From: Streptomyces typhae
GTDB taxonomy: Bacteria; Actinomycetota; Actinomycetes; Streptomycetales; Streptomycetaceae
Assembly: GCF_009755605.1 (NCBI RefSeq)
Contig: NZ_WPNZ01000009.1
Coordinates: forward strand, 186,001 to 250,000
DNA: 64,000 bases
Direction: 5' to 3'
The position numbers and the translations under genes are program-made. Of the stretch, positions 60,494 to 64,000 are shown one piece after another. Within the stretch, counting starts at the first letter, position 1, and each line of letters starts with the position of its first letter. The notes under the pieces are model-generated. The model was not told the DNA's origin. It did no database searches and saw nothing but the letters and a program-made list of their open reading frames with translations.

Positions 60494-60609
60494 GGTCGAC
60501 CTCCCGGAACGTCGGGTCGCGCACGCACCCGCGGTGCGTCGCGGCACAGCCTAGGAGCGGGTGCCGTGATCCCGATACGGCCCTGTTTCAGCCGTTATTG
60601 CCCCCTCAA

Positions 60610-60852
60610 CTACGGGATCATCCAGTCACTGCCGTAGCGCGCCGCCTTCCGGCACAGCCACGTGTACATCTCGTGCTCCTCGACCGGTGTCGCCGGACGC
60701 AGGTCGTCAGCCTTGATCGTCGCCACGAAGTGGGTGAACCTGACCCGCCGGAAGTCGCCGTCCACGTACAGGACCTTGCCGGGCCCGTAGATGTCCGTAT
60801 GCGCGTGCGCCACGTACGCGCCCTGCGCATGGTGCTGGATGGGGTCGTCCAT
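60610..60852 (-). CDS. Small conserved-looking protein
   Basis: 80 residues (MDDPIQHHAQGAYVAHAHTD, then YVDGDFRRVRFTHFVATI and MYTWLCRKAARYGSDWMIP). GAGAGG lies upstream of ATG 60852. No domain recognised. It is divergent from the XRE regulator. Confidence 0.55.
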   Translation of the reverse strand: MDDPIQHHAQGAYVAHAHTDIYGPGKVLYVDGDFRRVRFTHFVATIKADDLRPATPVEEHEMYTWLCRKAARYGSDWMIP

Positions 60853-60963
60853 CGTGCTGCCTCTCGCTCTGTGTGCCGTTCCGGTCACACAGTGCGGTCG
60901 GCGTCGCTACGCTCGCCAGTAGGCGCGGGGTGACAAGTGTTGTCGCACGTGAGGAGCTTGCCG

Positions 60964-61791
60964 GTGGCCATTGAGGACAACCCCGAGTCCCGTCTGCGGT
61001 ACGGGGAGGAGCTCCGCGCGCGGCGCGAGGGCGCGGGGCTCACCCAGGAGGAGTTGAGTGTGCGGGCGATCATGTCTCGTACGCACATCGCCCATATCGA
61101 GGCGGGACGACGGCGACCTGCGGTCGAGGATGCGCGGCGTCTGGATGATGTTCTGGAGGCGGGGGGTGTGTTGGTCCGATTCCTTCCGTCCGTGGGTGAG
61201 GGGCGCGTAGCTGAGCGTTTCGCGGAGGCCATGGAGTTGGAGAAGCGGGCGACGATGCTTCGTACGTACGCTCCAAAGCTGGTCCCTGGCCTCCTTCAGA
61301 CGAAGGCTTACGCCCACGGGATCTTGAGCACCTGGTTTCCCCCGAAGTCAGCCGATGAGCGGGACGCTCTGCGCGACACTCGGCTGGCGCGAGCCAAGAT
61401 CTTCGACGACTTCGAGTCGCCCGTGGCGTGGTATCTGCTGGACGAGGCCGTGCTCCGCAGGCCAGTTGGAGGGCCCGCAGTGATGTGCGAGCAGTTGCGT
61501 CACATCGCGAACCTGGGGGACAGCGGGCGTATCCGGGTGCACGTGCTGCCGTTCGCGGTGGGCCCGCACAACCTCCTGGAAGGTTTCGTCACGCTGATGT
61601 GGTTCAGTGACCTGCCTCCAGTCGCGTACGTGGAGGGGCTGAACACGGGCATGGTGTTGGAGAACCCGAGCGTGGTGCGTAATTGCCAAGTCTCCTACGA
61701 GCACGCGTTGGGCGACGCGTTGTCGCACAATGAGTCCCTTGCGCTGCTCAGGTCGGTGGCGGACGATTACGAGCATGGTGAGCAATCGTGA
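60964..61791 (+). CDS. XRE regulator with DUF5753
   Basis: 275 residues: HTH_3 at about 13-65 (LRARREGAGLTQEELS, SRTHIAHIEAGRRRP) and a DUF5753 domain (LVPGLLQTKAYAHGIL, then IRVHVLPFAVGPHNLLEGFV). This is the WhiJ-like type paired with DUF397 proteins, many of which affect development. GAGGAG 7 bases before GTG 60964 decides the start; it overlaps the DUF397 gene by 17 bp. Confidence 0.9.
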   Translation: MAIEDNPESRLRYGEELRARREGAGLTQEELSVRAIMSRTHIAHIEAGRRRPAVEDARRLDDVLEAGGVLVRFLPSVGEGRVAERFAEAMELEKRATMLRTYAPKLVPGLLQTKAYAHGILSTWFPPKSADERDALRDTRLARAKIFDDFESPVAWYLLDEAVLRRPVGGPAVMCEQLRHIANLGDSGRIRVHVLPFAVGPHNLLEGFVTLMWFSDLPPVAYVEGLNTGMVLENPSVVRNCQVSYEHALGDALSHNESLALLRSVADDYEHGEQS

Positions 61792-62062
61792 GCGACGAAT
61801 CAGCTTCCCGGATGCGTCGGTACTGGGCGCGTGGCGCAAGTCGACGTACAGCGGTGGTGACGGCGCCGACTGCCTCGAAGTCCACGATGCCTGGCACAAG
61901 TCACCGTACAGCGGAGGCGAAAGCGGGGACTGCGTCGAAGTCGGCTCCGCCCACAGCCAGGTGGCCTTCGTCCCCGTACGGGACAGCAAGAACCCCCACG
62001 GCCCCGCCGTCCTGGTCGGCGCCCCCGCCTGGCAGGCCTTCGTGACCCACCTGGCCGGGTAG
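61775..62062 (+). CDS. DUF397 protein with duplicated motif
   Basis: 95 residues. WRKSTYSGGDGADCLEV (20-36) is repeated as WHKSPYSGGESGDCVEV (40-56), 20 residues later; family members usually have one. The end, VPVRDSKNPHGPAVLV then WQAFV, is standard. It would act as the small partner or antagonist of the XRE protein. GTG 61778 is an alternative start; both overlap the upstream gene. Confidence 0.88.
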   Translation: MVSNRERRISFPDASVLGAWRKSTYSGGDGADCLEVHDAWHKSPYSGGESGDCVEVGSAHSQVAFVPVRDSKNPHGPAVLVGAPAWQAFVTHLAG

Positions 62063-62072
62063 CAGCTGCGCC

Positions 62073-62777
62073 CTACTTGGTGGTGTGCGTGGGGTACACC
62101 TCGACGTCGGTGTAGGCACCCTTGATGGCCCCCGCGCCCGCGGGCCAGTCGAGGGTCACGCTGTGGGTCTCGTTCGGGGGCGTCACGATGAGGTTCGTGG
62201 GGGACGCGAGGCTCTCGCCGGAGTCGTCGATGGTGTAGGCCAGGTTGAAGACGGCGGCGTCACCCGGCTTCAGGGTGGTGACGCGGGGCTGGGCGGGGCC
62301 GCGCTGGATAGGGCTGGAGGTGTTGTCGGCGTCCTTGATGTCGACGCCCGCGAAGCCCGTCGCCGAGCAGGTGGTCGAACCCCGGTTGACCATGGTGACG
62401 TCGATACGGCCGGCTTCCTGGTCCGGGGCGGCGTCGACGGCGTCGATGGCAAGGTCGGCCGTCTTGCAGAAGGTGACCTTGTTGCCGGTTGCCGCTGTCC
62501 CGGCGGGGGTGTCGCTGCCGGAGCCGGACGTGGAGCTGCCGGTGTCCGAGGGGCCGGTGCCCGAGCCGCCCTGCGGCTTCGAGCCGCTGTCGGAGGAGTC
62601 CGAGGAGTCCGAGGAGTCCGAAGAACCCGACGAGGAGGATGACGAGGACGAGGAGGACGACGAGCCCTTGGAGGACGACTTCTTCCCAGAGCCGTCGCCG
62701 TCGCCGCCGCAAGCGGTGAGAGAGAGGGTGGCGGCGAGGCTGAGGGCGGCGAAAGCGGAGACGCGGGTGTACTTCAC
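62073..62777 (-). CDS. DUF4232-type lipoprotein with poly-Ser linker
   Basis: 234 residues. Signal peptide VKYTRVSAFAALSLAATLSL and lipobox LTAC (Cys23). Residues about 33-95 are a Ser/Asp/Gly linker (SSSSSSSSSSSSGSSDSSD). The C-terminal domain has two Cys (VTFCKTADL, TTCSATGFAG), VVN-type beta strands and LKPGDAAVFNLAY, typical of DUF4232. Surface-anchored, function unknown. It is convergent with the DUF397 gene. Confidence 0.85.
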   Translation of the reverse strand: MKYTRVSAFAALSLAATLSLTACGGDGDGSGKKSSSKGSSSSSSSSSSSSGSSDSSDSSDSSDSGSKPQGGSGTGPSDTGSSTSGSGSDTPAGTAATGNKVTFCKTADLAIDAVDAAPDQEAGRIDVTMVNRGSTTCSATGFAGVDIKDADNTSSPIQRGPAQPRVTTLKPGDAAVFNLAYTIDDSGESLASPTNLIVTPPNETHSVTLDWPAGAGAIKGAYTDVEVYPTHTTK

Positions 62778-63020
62778 GGTGATACCCCCAAGGAGTGACG
62801 CGGTGCGTGCTGTCGGAGATATTTGTATCCCGCACTGAGTTACAGGCCGTCTCCCGCGACGTCTTCGTTCGGTCACAGACACGTTCGACGCCGTACCCGG
62901 CTGTCCGAGGGGCTCCGGCTTGATGCGTCCACCTGTCCGGTCGGGCCGGAACACGCGTCGCCCGTCGCCGAGTTGGGTACGGTCCGACCGGCGGACCGGG
63001 TCCGGCTGCGGAGGCGAATC

Positions 63021-64000
63021 GTGAAGAGTACGCAGGCGGGGTTCGCGGCGTTCGAGGGCAGAGCGGGTCAGGCCGCCTGGACCTTGCTGCGCAACCAGGG
63101 GCACGACGGCGGGTGGGGCCTCACCCTGACCTCCGTTTCTTCGATCGTGAACACCAGCGAGGTCCTGCACGTGCTGCGGGCAGCCGGCATCGCAGGCCAG
63201 CCGGTGCGCCGGGGTCTCGACTTCCTCACCGGCGCCATCCCGGAGCACTCGCGGCCCCGACCCAAAGGCGGTCGTGGTGAGCACACCAGGTTCATCGCTT
63301 TCGGGCTGTCCGGGCTGCTGTCCCACCCTCGCTTCCTTCATCACAGCGGTGTCGCAGAGGCTGCGGCCTGGTGTGTCGGCTGGCTGGAGGACCATCAGGT
63401 CGACCATGGCTGGCCCGAGGTCCTCGGGCTGGACGACACCTCACTGCACCAGACCGCCCTGGTGGTGCACCGGCTCGCCGAGCTGCGAGGTGTTCTCCAC
63501 GACCTGGGCCCCGGTCTCCGCCTGCCAGGCGGGGTGGGGACCACTGATCTGCTGGAGCGCGTCGGACCGCTGATCGACCATGGAGCACGCGGCTTGCTCT
63601 ACCACCGGCGCCGCAGCGGTGCCTGGGGATGGCGCACCTATGTCGACACGGACCCGAGCCCGAGCAAGACCGCGCTGTGCCTGCTCGCGCTGTCGGCCGT
63701 CCGCGCCGGAACGGGGCCTGACGGCGGGCCCGCGTACCGGGACGACCCCCAGGAGACGGGCGGAGTGCACGGATCGGCGCAGCACAAGCGGCTGTCCGAC
63801 GTCGTCGCCGAGGCCGGGCAGTGGCTTCTTCACAACCACCACCGGTGGGAGACGTTCGTCGAGGACGACAAGGACGTCCAGGGCACAGCCTGGGAACACA
63901 TGGCGTACGCGCTCTGCGCCCAGGCCGCCGTCCGGGCCGGTGCGGGTCCGCGTGATCCCCGGCTCGCCACAGCATGGAAGCTGATGAACGGCTTGTGGGA
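63021..64000 (+). CDS. Prenyltransferase/squalene-oxidase-repeat protein (N-terminal part)
   Basis: Open from GTG 63021 to the window end, 326 residues so far. GGAGG lies 6 bases upstream. LLRNQGHDGGWGL is a QW-type alpha-toroid repeat; HDLGP, GAWGWRTYVDT, GTAWEHMAYALCAQ are similar inner helices. The fold is that of terpene cyclases and related alpha/alpha barrels, but the DxDD acid motif of type II cyclases is not visible in this part. It may be a non-enzymatic toroid protein. The end is outside the window. Confidence 0.7.
   Translation, partial: MKSTQAGFAAFEGRAGQAAWTLLRNQGHDGGWGLTLTSVSSIVNTSEVLHVLRAAGIAGQPVRRGLDFLTGAIPEHSRPRPKGGRGEHTRFIAFGLSGLLSHPRFLHHSGVAEAAAWCVGWLEDHQVDHGWPEVLGLDDTSLHQTALVVHRLAELRGVLHDLGPGLRLPGGVGTTDLLERVGPLIDHGARGLLYHRRRSGAWGWRTYVDTDPSPSKTALCLLALSAVRAGTGPDGGPAYRDDPQETGGVHGSAQHKRLSDVVAEAGQWLLHNHHRWETFVEDDKDVQGTAWEHMAYALCAQAAVRAGAGPRDPRLATAWKLMNGLW

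Overview
The window is high-GC chromosomal DNA of a Streptomyces. It uses GTG/TTG starts, ATGA/GTGA stop-start overlaps and leaderless -10 promoters. The left 30 kb follows the conserved Streptomyces core order around bldG and topA (S. coelicolor SCO3540-SCO356x, from memory). I had no database access, so names rest on motifs, lengths and gene order.

Region 1 (1-13744): end of an upstream gene, a CooC/MipZ-like ATPase, a degenerate Fic-like protein and a membrane-anchored HAD phosphatase. Next comes the actinobacterial Tad/Flp-type pilus operon: CpaE-like Ssd, TadA ATPase, TadB, TadC, a pilin-like DUF4244 protein and two TadE-like pseudopilins. Convergent to it is the DECH-box/DUF1998 helicase that normally accompanies this locus. 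Then follow bldG (anti-sigma antagonist) and an RsbW-like anti-sigma kinase.

Region 2 (13745-30252): a 44-bp repeat array, hppA (proton pyrophosphatase), a lipoprotein, a methyltransferase, a small membrane protein, topA with its Lys-rich tail, an MFS-thymidylate kinase fusion, holB (delta prime), a secreted alpha/beta hydrolase, and tRNA-Thr(CGU).

Region 3 (30211-40326): a 10.1-kb integrated element bounded by perfect 45-bp direct repeats of the tRNA-Thr 3' part. It carries a tyrosine integrase, XRE repressor, excisionase, prim-pol and SF3/D5 helicase, several small Cys-pair proteins, a possible small terminase, a GntR regulator, an HNH nuclease and a truncated sigma-like protein. I found no conjugative FtsK-type translocase and no capsid or tail genes. 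The layout fits a phage satellite (PICI-like) or a non-conjugative replicating island better than a self-transmissible AICE. It also holds unexplained structures: a 38-bp inverted repeat, three GTAC palindromes exactly 22 bp apart, and a CACTG/CAGTG cluster.

Region 4 (40327-59082): a short gene-poor stretch with one probable small membrane peptide, then a biosynthetic cluster. GriI/GriH-type enzymes make 3-amino-4-hydroxybenzoate. A tyrosine-ammonia-lyase-like MIO enzyme plus UbiD/UbiX would give p-coumarate and then p-vinylphenol. A PaaK-like adenylating enzyme could activate an acid for ester formation. A tyrosinase-like o-aminophenol oxidase with its copper chaperone could form the nitroso group. 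Two paralogous FAD oxidases, an MFS exporter and SARP, LuxR and MarR regulators complete it. This matches the logic of the bagremycin/ferroverdin family. The SARP gene has an in-frame TTA codon, suggesting bldA control.

Region 5 (59083-64000): a RICIN plus hemopexin-like protein, an unknown small protein, an XRE-DUF5753/DUF397 pair with a duplicated DUF397 motif, a Ser-rich DUF4232 lipoprotein, and the start of a prenyltransferase/squalene-oxidase-repeat protein cut by the window end.
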